Below are positions 1 through 11,519 of a DNA stretch of 64,000 nucleotides, one piece after another (the first letter of the stretch is position 1; each line of letters starts with the position of its first letter). A model generated the notes under the pieces. The model was not told the origin of the DNA. It saw only the letters and a list, made by a program, of their open reading frames with translations, and ran no database searches. Origin of the DNA: Bugulina stolonifera. Lineage: Eukaryota; Bryozoa; Gymnolaemata; Cheilostomatida; Bugulidae. A program made the translations under genes and the position numbers. Where the stretch lies: NCBI GenBank assembly GCA_935421135.1, contig OW285189.1, forward strand, positions 18,249,072 through 18,313,071, given 5' to 3'.

Positions 1-2013
1 TATTCACCTTGCCTTTATGTAATAAGTGAATGCATTCGCACAGTTACAGGTGCTACCAACAAATCTTTTGCATGTAAATATGACCAGCTTCTTGTTACGT
101 CATGTAATGGATTCCATTCAGATTGTAGAGGCAACTCTGTTTTAATAATTTATTTGTACATACTGCACATTACATGACTGTAAAATATATTAACAGCTAA
201 CCAGATTTTGAGGAATGAAAAATAAAGTGTGAGATTGTTGATTGCACATCTATGCAGTCTACTACCATTTAGTCACATATTATACAGTAAGTACATATCT
301 GCCGATCCTATTGTAGAGTGGAGAATTAAGAATTACTCTCCTAATTTGCAGTTTTTAGTACATGCATGGCAGTACATGTATAATAGACATAACATCCATA
401 TGTAATGTATGATTATTATGTTTGAATGTACATATACATACATGCACATTTTCATGTTCATGTACATAATAATATACACTATTTGTATGATAATTATTGT
501 TCAACTGTGTACAATTTTGCTGTTTGGTTTATCTGCCACATACAAGACCGTTTGCATGTGCAAGTGTAAGCCATAGTTGCCTACTGCATACACCCTCGGT
601 CTATTTACACATGTATACTTATTTTACTTACCAGGTATGATGTTCAAAGCATGCAAATTATTGTAATATGCATGACAATACTATGAAATCAATAGTATGC
701 AAATTTTTTGCGTCATGTTATAATTCATAATATTGTTTATATTAATAGTCCTAGCTTTTATTGCATTTCCTGACAGAATCAATAAGTACTTGATACCTAC
801 CTAAAACTTCCATGTTTGGTACCATAACTAAAAGCTCATTGCATTGTTGGCCTTAGATCAAATTTACATTTATCAGAATCAAAATGATCATTGGTACAAA
901 CAGGTTGTTGAAAGTTGTTTGACAATGATTATAGTGAGGACGTACACCGTAGTTTCAGTTAAGCAGATATTTTATTTAATTTATTGATTTTTTGGTAATT
1001 GGCATAAAAATGAGTCTACTACAATTTGGTGTAATTCTTACTTCAACTCTTTCTGTTAGAATCTGACTAAACAACCCTATAAAAGTCACTGGTATATCAA
1101 CGATCATGAACAGCAGTACTATTGCATAGGCCAACTAAATTATTTCATAGCACAAGTGAACTATTTATTAGCCAGTTCCCAAGGGTGCATCAAATATCAG
1201 CAGTTTACATAAACTAGCAATATTAAATATCAGTGGAATTGACATGCTAATTTGCTGCCAGTAGATATTATTGCTCCACCATGCATGCATCAGCATGAAT
1301 AATTTATATATTATACCCATTAATACTGGTTGGTGGAAAATGTTACTTAAAAATCATGGACAAGGTCATAGTATACTGAACTTGGTTTGTTATTGCTCCT
1401 TTCAGATGCCCAATTATATTCATGCCTGCCTGCAGCAATAAAATGCGGTGTTTACTATGAATATGCTAGTGTTCCCTAGTCTGAGTTCCAGAATACTGTC
1501 TGGCATTTCATTGAAGCTTTATGAAACATCAGGTAGCCTAAAATGAATGATTGGGGATGCAAGAAAATGAAATATTATGAATCAAACCAAACGAATTTAT
1601 TACACATTGCACAACATCATATATCTCATCATTGACCTGTAACATACAAAATGCTTTTTTTGTAAATCATATAAATTTTGTATCAACTTATGTTTTTGGT
1701 TATTCTACCTGTACGTACTGCTGAGTAACTATGACATACATGTATTTGCCCTCGATTTAATTTTATAAAAATTTTGCTGCTACGACAAATATATTATGTT
1801 TTACTATTACAAAAATGTTTTACTATATAGTACAACATGCAGTAAAGATCACAGTCATGTGAATTCCAATGGAAGTTAGTACATAAAAAAGATTCACTGG
1901 TGTGATTAATACCACACACTTTCGGTAATATTAACGCCATGCATGGAAGCCAGGCTTCCTACTGTCAGCACAAAATAACTACCACAGAGATATTTGTATA
2001 TAAGAAGGACAAC
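1..2013. other. AT-rich stretch, no gene seen
   Basis: No open frame with convincing protein character and no splice-linked exons were found on either strand. The stretch is AT-rich with many ACATGT-type palindromes and short A or T runs. It may include the 3' untranslated region of the secreted-protein gene at 2014-2754, which is transcribed leftwards into it. Confidence 0.5.
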
Positions 2014-2754
2014 TCAGTCAAGCTCTGATGTGGTTGCCAGAATATATTCGTAAAACTTCATTAACTTTATCAGTCTTTTTTCGGCTGCTTTCATTTCCTT
2101 TTCTACCCAATCTAGAAAGTCATCTCGGGTAGCCGATTTAATGTCTACTCCCATGTCTTGTTTAAAGAGAGTCAGGGCTGTCTCTAGTGTCTCCTGCTCT
2201 CCATCGGTCACTCTTCGCTGCTCCCCTCTCTTCTGTAAAAGTCTGTTCAAAGTCGAACCCTTAGATTTGAGTTTCTGCTCGTATTCCAACAGTTGATCGA
2301 GCGCTTTGCCAATTCCTGTTGAAGTGTCTAGAGAAATATAGCTGGGTACCTCTGACTGCTGCTCTACTGCTTCTGTAGACTTTTTTTCTTCCATACCATT
2401 TAGAAGATCTAACAGATCTCTTCGGCCTACGGGTTGTCGGAAGTCTTGTTTGTCATTTACTGGTTTTTCTATCGGCTGCATTTCTAGCTCTTGTTCGACG
2501 CCATCTATTTGGAACTTACTATAAACTTTTGGCTCAGTCTTACCCTCGTCATTTCGTTTACCAAATGTAAATGCTTTTCTACTACCTTCACATGTGCAGA
2601 CCTTCTCCAGCTGATCGTTCTCTATCTCACCTCGACAGAGACGGTTACATTTGGCGAGCAACAGCGTCTCTATTCTATCTTTGGTATATGCTGTGTATCC
2701 AGTTACAATAGTAACAATCATACACAATACCAATACGCTAAATTTTGAAGACAT
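2014..2754 (-). CDS. Secreted protein of unknown family, intronless
   Basis: I do not recognise the family. The 246-residue frame starts with a clear signal peptide: MSSK followed by a hydrophobic run to about residue 19 (VLVLCMIVTIVTG), with likely cleavage before YTAY. Four cysteines sit near the N-terminus (AKCNRLC then VCTC, about residues 35-55), suggesting two disulfides. The rest is charged and probably helical, with the last 100 residues rich in Glu, Lys and Leu and no membrane segment. Several dibasic sites occur, two of them preceded by Gly (TFGKR near residue 66, PVGRR near 110), which is the pattern of amidation and processing sites in peptide precursors; this function is inference only. 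The frame is unbroken and no introns are needed. An upstream non-coding exon is possible. Confidence 0.6.
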   Translation of the reverse strand: MSSKFSVLVLCMIVTIVTGYTAYTKDRIETLLLAKCNRLCRGEIENDQLEKVCTCEGSRKAFTFGKRNDEGKTEPKVYSKFQIDGVEQELEMQPIEKPVNDKQDFRQPVGRRDLLDLLNGMEEKKSTEAVEQQSEVPSYISLDTSTGIGKALDQLLEYEQKLKSKGSTLNRLLQKRGEQRRVTDGEQETLETALTLFKQDMGVDIKSATRDDFLDWVEKEMKAAEKRLIKLMKFYEYILATTSELD

Positions 2755-4884
2755 TTTTCCTGGGAATATATTTAGTCAAAAAGTAGATTGACAAATGTTC
2801 GCAATCAGTCTTTGAGTTGTTTTGTATAGCTTTGTTGATTGTCTACGGCTGCGGTGCGGTGGTAATCTAGAGTATCTGTTGATTCCTGTTTGTCAACTAA
2901 CCAGACTACTCTAACACTCGACTGTTTTATACCCAACTGTCTACCTGATCTTCTAAACACCTATGTGACGCGTATTAGGATGATTGTGCTGATTTTATTT
3001 GAATAATATTGATATTATTATCATAGCAGATTACAAAAGCAAATATTGATAACTTACTATAAAGTTATATGCAAGATCATTACTATCATTGGCAATGTCA
3101 CCTGCCCCGTGTTTCATCAATTAGAATTCCGCTATGACATTTATATATGCAACAACTAGCTCGTACGTTTCTCAGCAAACAAGCTTGTAGATTGCGATGC
3201 AAATTATTTGTATACATTTTGATTGCATGAAAACAACATGTTATAATCGATCCTAATATAAATGATAATAATACATGTATATGTAAATAATTTATATACA
3301 TAGTACGTTTATAGGCCTATACATAATATACATTAATATACATATATGTACACTATTTTATAAATGCAGTGTGTACTTATATTGGTGTTCAAGTATTCTA
3401 CAGCATTTGCAATCAAACCACTTATTTTGAATTCAAATTCTGTATGCCTAGCACTAGTTATATACATGTATAATCAATCTTTTAGAAGTTGCAATGCACA
3501 CAGTTTTGTTTCACTGCATATATTATATATATGGAACAAGACAAAACTTTCCGTTAGAGAACTTCTAAAAAGGTGCTGACCCAGTATAGGCTAATAAACA
3601 ATTTTTGAAGATAATTTACAAAAATACTATTAATATTTTATGAATGTCTCCTCCAATATTAAATTAATGACCTCTTTATTCAGCCTTGAGAATGATTTTA
3701 GACATCTACAACTTGTGGAGGTATGTAGCAGATAGTGAGTTAATATCCTCCAGTAATGAGATACACTGTATTAAATTATTAGTGTCCAATTATTAACTTT
3801 GCCATCAGGTGGATTCAATATACAATACGCTGATATTACATCAACAGCAATACTGAGTAGGCCAATATCTACAATGAATAGCATAGATAGCATTTTTATT
3901 TTGTTAACTCACATGCTACTATTTCAATGGGTTAGTAATATGTCAGCTTGGGCTCCAATACTTCTAACCTTCCCAACTGTCTAATGGAAGGCCAGCATGA
4001 TATTGGTATATTATATATTAATATTCCACTAATCCCAGATATTACTGTTCTTTATAGATCATAAAATTCTTGGTGCAGAAGCCACATTACTCTGCAGCAG
4101 TCTAGACAAGCGTCAACAGATTTATCCTAATAATTTGATAGCAATTGCTGTCTAAATTATTCTAATTGGCATTTCCACTATTTACTGATACCTAAAGAGG
4201 ATTGAATAGAAATAAATAAACAAATGCACAGTAGATTAATTTCTGACACTCAGATTAGTAGTGTTATATATAAGCTGTTAATAACACAATTCATGACAAC
4301 TGCCTTTTACCAACAGCAGGTATACTGCAATTATAGGCTGAAGTACACGTTATTACAAACAATATAATGGAGATAATCATCACAATTATAAATTATTTCA
4401 ATTTCTATAATATTATTTCAGTTTTCAGAAAAAGGCTGACAGCATCTGAACACTAACAGTTGATTCTGATTATATACCGACTGTTACTGTTGAGACAGTA
4501 TCGATATTTGCATGTTAGACAAGTCATGAATGCACATGCTGTCATTCGGCCTACAGACTGCAACACATTATTCTCGTTACAGAATTTGGTGTATTGGTCA
4601 AAATACTAAATGTAAAATTTAGCATCATTTAAAGCCATTATTTAAACCAAGATAATTATATAATGTGTGTGGGCTATGAGGTATCAAGTTTTAGCCACCA
4701 TAATAATATGAGTTCACATAGGACAGATATAGTAACGTTTTTATTTCATAGCAAATTTTAACATACACCATAATCCTGATAATTTTATTATAAATCCATA
4801 ATCAATCTCAGCCCCAGATAGATAGAAAAATATATACATGTATATCTTTATATAGAATGTTTTGTAGAAAAATAGACTGAAATC
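2755..4884. other. Intergenic AT-rich stretch, no gene seen
   Basis: Only short open frames without recognisable protein character occur here. It separates the secreted-protein gene from the 3' end of the death-domain gene. The part close to 2755 should hold the promoter of the secreted-protein gene, but no specific element could be assigned. Confidence 0.45.
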
Positions 4885-7800
4885 CTAATCTTCAGGCAGA
4901 GCGGCAGCCACATCATACAGACCAAAGTCTTTATCAGTGAGGGCATCTATTACATAGTTTATGGTGGCATTACGCCCAAATTTAGCCTGCCACTTCTTTA
5001 ACATCTCCCTGGCCATAGCTGTCTGGTCTCTGTCTCTCTCATACTGATATCTGATATTCTCTAGCACCCCCTTCTTAACCCCAATAGACAGCCCCACTCT
5101 GAACCACGAGTCTCCTAGCTCCCTGCTTAGTATTTCTACATCTTCTGTAGACAGTCTCCTTTTAGAACCTATAAGATTCCCAAGAGTATTCCCTATAGAC
5201 CCACAATGCATGGGAGTTGACTTATTAGGGTTGGGTAAAACCTGCTACGAGCAAGTAAATATGAATAAAAAACGTAGCTTATTCAGTAGTTTTATTCTAA
5301 GATGACATGTAGATATTTACAGCATATTACTATGTACATGTATATACATTACAGACTTTAGTGCTTATATTACATTAAACAGAGGGTACATATTCCCATA
5401 GACATAGAGTCTGCATATACATGTATGGATAATAAACTGTAGTGTATGGGTGTGATTAAATAATGATCTCTCAGTGGAACTAACCTTTAGCTGGTATCTT
5501 TACTTTACTGAGATTAGGTGAAGATCTCTTTGTAGACTGAGTAACATATGGGTGCCTATGCCCCATGTTGATACGGTTGTTTATAGTTATTGTATTAGTT
5601 CCTGTAAACAATAAAACATAGCAATAGTTACAGTAATTAGTTACATGTATGTAATATAAGCAAATCACTTGTCACTTGTCTTATAACTGAAAAAGAGGGA
5701 AATGCAACAGTAAGTCAGTGGGAGTTATTTGCCCATTCGGAGAGCTCACAAGGAATACCAGTATATAACGGACACTCCCTTTAATCAAATATCTAATTGG
5801 CTGACAGGAAGTACATTAGGCATGGAGAGCAATGGAAAACACTAGAACATGTAAAACTGGTTGATGCATGTTACAGTGTACACCCACATAATATACACAT
5901 GCATATTACAAGTCATGCAGTTTATATTTTATACTAAACTACCACTCCATGTATGAAACTGTAGCCTACATGACTACACTGTACACTACACTCTGTGTAT
6001 GTTCGCACCTAACTAACACCTACATGTACTTGTAGTTTGAAATATTATCTCCAACATAATGAAATGCAACTAAAATTAATGCAAATTTTCATTCAATTAT
6101 GAAATAGGTTGGTGTGTTATCCAACTGCCCCATACTAGTTAGCATAAACATAAGAATGAGGTTATGGAGCTAACAAAGATAAAGTTGTTTAGAGAGCAAT
6201 GATGAATCTCACACAAAGTAAACAATGTGTATTAATTCTATCCTTCTATCCTAGCTGTAAAACTGTAAGAGAACATTCTAGACTCTGGAGAGAGCGGTGA
6301 ATATCTTTGTATACAGACACATATACATACTCATGTACACATAGCACTCATGGTACAAGCCAACAAATACCAACTCCAAACAGGTGTATCCTGTATGCTA
6401 TTCATTATGGTAGTTTTAGATGTTAAACTTGTGAATAATCAAACATCCTCTACCGCTTTTACACAGATGTCTAGTCCTAATAGGTGAAATACATTGTACT
6501 TGTGTCATATTGTCTTGTTGCAGATATCAAATACATAATAAAACCTGTTACACCTCCACATAGAGCACACAATTTCTAGTTATTGCATACTACCATAACA
6601 CATTAAAATAGAATAGCGAGGACACAACTCCGTACTACACTACTAGTCTATCCTTGCTGTCTACCTCTAGTAGGATATCTACCTCATCATTATACACATA
6701 TATAGTATATACTGTGATTGCATTAGCTATAATAGTATAGTCACTGAATGTACAAGTAATATTCTCATATCTTACCATTTGCTGTAAAACTGTATGATGT
6801 GGTTCTGTTAGGGCCATCATGGTGTGTACAAGTATATATGCTGTGTTGACCATGTCCACTCCTAACTGTATGTTTACATTCACACTAAAATATATAGTCC
6901 TACAGCATGTAGCCATACATACTACAATATAATACATCTACATTACAGATGTTATAATATAGACCTACATGATTACATTATGAGAGAAGACTGATACGAA
7001 TATTGTGTGGAACATTTATATCAAGTACTTACACTACTAGCAGCAGATGTTCTACTTGAATTGGACAAATCTAGTTTAGAATAACTTGAGTCACTACTTG
7101 AAGTACTCGAGGTGTCAAGTCTATTACTTGAGCTACTTCGTCGACTCGATCCACTACGGTTGGCAGACTTGGAGTCCATAGAACTTGTGCTGCTATCTTT
7201 CACTCTAGGCTTGGATTTCACAGACTTAACTGAGGGCAAGTCGACCCTAAGACTCCCAATGGCATTTGGTGGCTTGGGATTACCAACATCGGCTGGTGAT
7301 GGATGAACGTCTTTCGCCGCCACATGACCTTGTCTTCGTAAAGGATCACCTTGACCTGATGGAGTTTGTGTAGAAGTGGCAGCTGCAGTGGGTTGCCTCT
7401 GTTTGGGTCTGGCTCCTGCATGGGAATCCCCATGTGATACTCGGGGACTAGAAGGATCAGTCTGTGCAGATACAGCCGTGGCCCCTGAAGCTCCACTAAC
7501 ACTTTGAGCGGGTGGTAGTGGTCTAGAGACTGTACTGAGAGAATTATAAGGAGGTGGATCATCAGCTACAAAAAAGCATTGATGAACTCAAAATAGATTG
7601 ACAAAACACATGTGCAGATAACTACTGACACAGTGTATACATTTGAGGGATACTCTATGGAGCCCAAGCTTCTCCCTCTGGGTAGACTAGAGACTGCTAG
7701 CATCAACTAGTGTAGACTGCAGGTAAGTCTTTAGTAATAATTATGGTACCCACATGCAAATAATACATTATGTAACTTGCATTCATGTGGTAACATGTCC

Positions 7801-10800
7801 ATTGAATACAAACAATAACTGGGTAAACAAAGCAGAGGGAAGTTATAATATTGGAATTCCCTCTTCTTTTTCTTCCATGGATTCCAAGAAGTGGTACATT
7901 TATTTCCTTCTAATAAATAGCCAATCACTAATCCTAAGTAAATCCTATCACACACAAGGATTAGGAGTAACACCAAACCAAGCAGCTGGTTGCTAGCCTT
8001 GTAATTACCAATGGATTGTACAAGTAACAGCAAGGGGCATCCAGGCAAACCCTTGATAATATTGATAACATTGAATGGTGAAAGTCAAGTAGAGATCAAA
8101 GATTAGCATTGCTATCTAGTGTATTGCTATCCAGTGTATTGTGTTTGAATACTAATATTAGCTAAACATGTACACTTTATTCCAGCGAATTCATAGAATT
8201 GGGTGAAAATAGAAGTAATATCATCTGTTTTCCAATGTTAACACCTACTAACACTCCTACAGTATTTCTGGGCCTATTTTTATCAGCAAATATACAGACA
8301 TACCACTAATAAGGTTACTTATGCAGCATAGACATTTAGGGCTGCATGTTACACAAGTCATATAATAGTACATTATATTAAATATTATACAGATTGTAAT
8401 TCTAAAAGGGTATCCTTAGTGACATGTATATCCATGCAGATATTACTTACTCATATAGTCTTTCTCCAAGTTACTTCCCCTATAAAATATATAAACCCTG
8501 ATTAGATGATAATATATACATTGTAATGGATATAAAACCACTAATTTCAGGAATACCATAGAAAGTACAGATATGTAGGCCTACTCTATAAACTTGTAGA
8601 ATAGAACATGAACATATAATGTGTACACTAACACTACTGACTATACAGTATAAATAATATACTCTTCTCCTTCACAGTCTACACTAACCTGCTACATTGT
8701 GAGAACTTATGTGTTTTAGAATGACATTATTATAGATACTCACATTTCCAGAGAATTAACAGTACAAGAGAGGAGAAAGCCAGTCATTTATAATAATATT
8801 ATCTATACTCCTGGGCTAAGAGAAGAGTCTACACCCTAACACTGGTTGCTACCAACATGAAAACTAAAATGCAAGCAGCTCATTCTAACATTCAAAATCA
8901 TTATTCATACCAGAAAATTTCCTTGTTGGAAATCCCAGTGTGAAAATTCCCTATTTATTAGAACAATGCAGAGTCTTGCATTGATGTTGATGTGAATCAA
9001 CTTGCAGTAATGATAACAACGCTGTATACACCATACATGGTCAAAACTAGAAACTATTGGAAAACTGAGCTAGGGATTTTACTCTTGAATTGTATATTGT
9101 TGGACATCATTTATCATTATTATTGTATAACTTCTAGTAGACAGTTGACGGAGTTGATAGGGGAGAAACTTACCGTGAGCACGCAGCTGCACCGTCTTCT
9201 ACCAACATAGACTCACTACAACACAACCAGTGGGCAACCTTGTGAGTATTTAAATACTATGTCATATTTTAAATTAATGCTCGCTACCCAATTTTACAAC
9301 TAAAATTCATGAAATGTATTCTAAATGAAGATCTAGAAGTATCGTAGAATATAGATGCATAAGTCTGTATAGCAATAGCAAGTACAGTACTTACAGGGGG
9401 AGTCAGACAAAATTTATAAGACATTATCACATAAAGAAACACCACACACATTTTATATTTATATTGTATAATTATATTGACCTACATGTAGACATATCGG
9501 CCTAGCATATTCTTATGTGTGCATACATGTATATTTGCAAACTCCATTTCTGTTCAAAGTTCTACTAATACCAGATTAATAGCAGTAATAAATCTTTCTG
9601 TTTGCTTGATAGATTACATAACTATTTGACCCTTCAGTAGATACACATACGAAATGGATGAACAACACTATAATATTCTCATGTTGAGCCTATCAGATAG
9701 CAACTCATAACAACATGTATTTATTTTATATTAAGTAGCTTGTACATGTAGAGTTTAGGAAAAACAATTTTAACATGAAGTATAAAGGCTTTGTAAAACT
9801 GTTTTATGAAAGTATAGCTCAGTTTGTGTTCTACAGACGTAATAATATGTAAAACACATCAGGTTTTCTCAGAGCTGTAGGCAGTGTTTGAAGTGTGGTT
9901 ATACGGGAGTATACGGTGTGTACCCACCTCAATTTTAGTGGTTATACGGCCAGAAATCTGTGGACCTGATAGCGTAGTGGACTAGTGGTAGAGTGCTTGC
10001 CACTCACCCATAAGGTCTGGAGTTCAATTCTCACCAGAGCATAACTTTTTTCATTTTAGTAATCCACTAATTTCTTAGCTAGTATAAGATTGAGTGGATA
10101 GCTATACAATACTAATCTGTAAAATTGCATGTACTGTGTACCCACCTCAATTTTTCCACTTCGAACACTGGCTGTAGGCCTAGATCTAACAGCCACTTTG
10201 ACAAAATAAACTGTGAGAACTTCATACTCTCCACGAGGACAGACCAAGGTAGAAACATTATTATACATCTACATGTATATTCCTCATACTCATGGCCTAT
10301 TTGCTAATATTGAAATTCAAATTCTAATAAAAGGTTGCGGATTTTTATGCGAATGTTGAGAATTATCAACCTTTAACTGCATGAACAGACACCTACATGT
10401 ACGTAATAAAATCACTTAGTTATTATTAGAAATCCCCAAACCAAATTTTTGAGCTTTCAAAAACCACCTTTGTAATTATTTAATTTATTCAAATTGTGCC
10501 TATGACGAATCAGACCACAGTAAACATGTAATACTTACAGCTCTTCAGGTTGGTGTAACCTAGCAAACCCCGCTGACTCTGGGGGAACGGCATGTACTAC
10601 TGGCAGTGATGGGTAACCATGAAGAGTGCGAGGATTGGCATCTGTTGGCAGGGAATTACTGGTTGGCTGTGTAACAATTCCTGCAACATCATTGAATCAA
10701 TTAAACAGGTGAAAAACGTAGAAAGATGCAAAAACACCTATCTGGGCGCCATATTTTCATAATAACAACCACTGTCTATTTTCAGGAGTATGAAAGTTGA

Positions 10801-11519
10801 TTCATATTATATACTAGTTTGCCTCAATTCAAAAAACTTTGCCAAATGAATTAGTGGAGCCATCACAAAAATGGTACATCTTAAGATGACTACTGATTTC
10901 GCAGTATGACCCTGTCAAAATTAGGGAAAGTATTCACAGGTATTTTGTATTTATGCTTGACTATGTTAAATTGGTTTCAGAGAGTACAAATTTAATTTAC
11001 CTGTAGACTAAAACCTTTGTGAATGGCCCTTTATGGTGTTGTCTGAGGAGCTGGTGTGATAGTTTAGAAATTTCTAGTGGCATAGAATTGAAAATTGTAG
11101 GCTACTAAGCATTGCTTAGTATTTTTGTAACACACTCCTGTATCATATCAATGCAATAATTGATGTCGTTTAAATAACCTCATGCTCGATATGTGCTATG
11201 CTGCTGTTTGGAGCTCAACCTTTCATCAAAGTAAAAGCATTGCTCTTCTGCTCAATACAATAGGTTGCTCAAAAATAAAATGCATATATACCTATTACCA
11301 AAAAACGCAGCATGGAAGCTATAGTTTTAGACTACATCAAAATAATATATTTGATCTAGTTGTTATGTTAGACACACAGCAGATAGTAATAGTTGACTGT
11401 CTACCTTGGTCATTGAAGTCAGTAAGATCAGCACCGAGTTCATCTGAAAGAGAGAGATTGTCGGAGTCTGACTGGGAGTCTGAGTGAGACATAGCAATGG
11501 AACCGGTGAATGAGGTCAT
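4885..11519 (-). CDS. Death-domain protein with Ser-rich region and PPxY motif (model incomplete)
   Basis: Exons with matching phases are 11405-11519, 10539-10680, 9174-9215, 8451-8479 (a 29-nt micro-exon) and 7033-7565. Candidate later exons are 6776-6865, 5485-5601 and the last, about 4885-5241. The N-terminus (MTSFTGSIAM) is acidic and Ser-rich. Exon 5 has a PPPY motif (DDPPPYN), known as a WW-domain ligand, followed by a long Ser/Thr/Pro low-complexity tail. The last exon encodes a death domain: ILSRELGDSW, then GVKKGVLENIR, MLKKWQAKFG, and a final helix YDVAAAL. Death domains mediate homotypic assembly in apoptotic or innate signalling. Phases between 7033 and 5601, and from 5485 into the last exon, do not join simply, so at least one small exon or alternative splice site is missing from the model. 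Intron 2 holds a hAT-like element. I recognise no orthologue. Confidence 0.65.
9882..10170. mobile_element. hAT-like non-autonomous element with tRNA-like core, copy 1
   Basis: The termini are inverted repeats: CAGTGTTTGAAGTG at the left and CACTTCGAACACTG at the right, 13 of 14 matching. The element is flanked by a perfect 8-bp direct repeat GCTGTAGG (9874-9881 and 10171-10178). CAGTG ends and 8-bp target duplications are hallmarks of hAT transposons. There is no transposase. The interior carries a tRNA-like RNA polymerase III promoter: A-box-like TAGCGTAGTGG at 9970-9980 and B-box-like GAGTTCAATTC near 10020-10030, about 40 bp apart. It lies in intron 2 of the death-domain gene. Confidence 0.82.

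Noticed and set aside
7218..7562. A 114-codon frame opposite in phase to the Ser-rich exon
   Set aside because: The exon frame chosen continues from the upstream micro-exon with the correct phase and gives low-complexity Ser/Pro protein; the alternative frame does not link to neighbours.
9960..10040. A functional tRNA gene
   Set aside because: A and B boxes are present, but there is no closing acceptor stem and the same sequence sits inside a transposon with inverted ends, so it is a tRNA-derived promoter in a mobile element.
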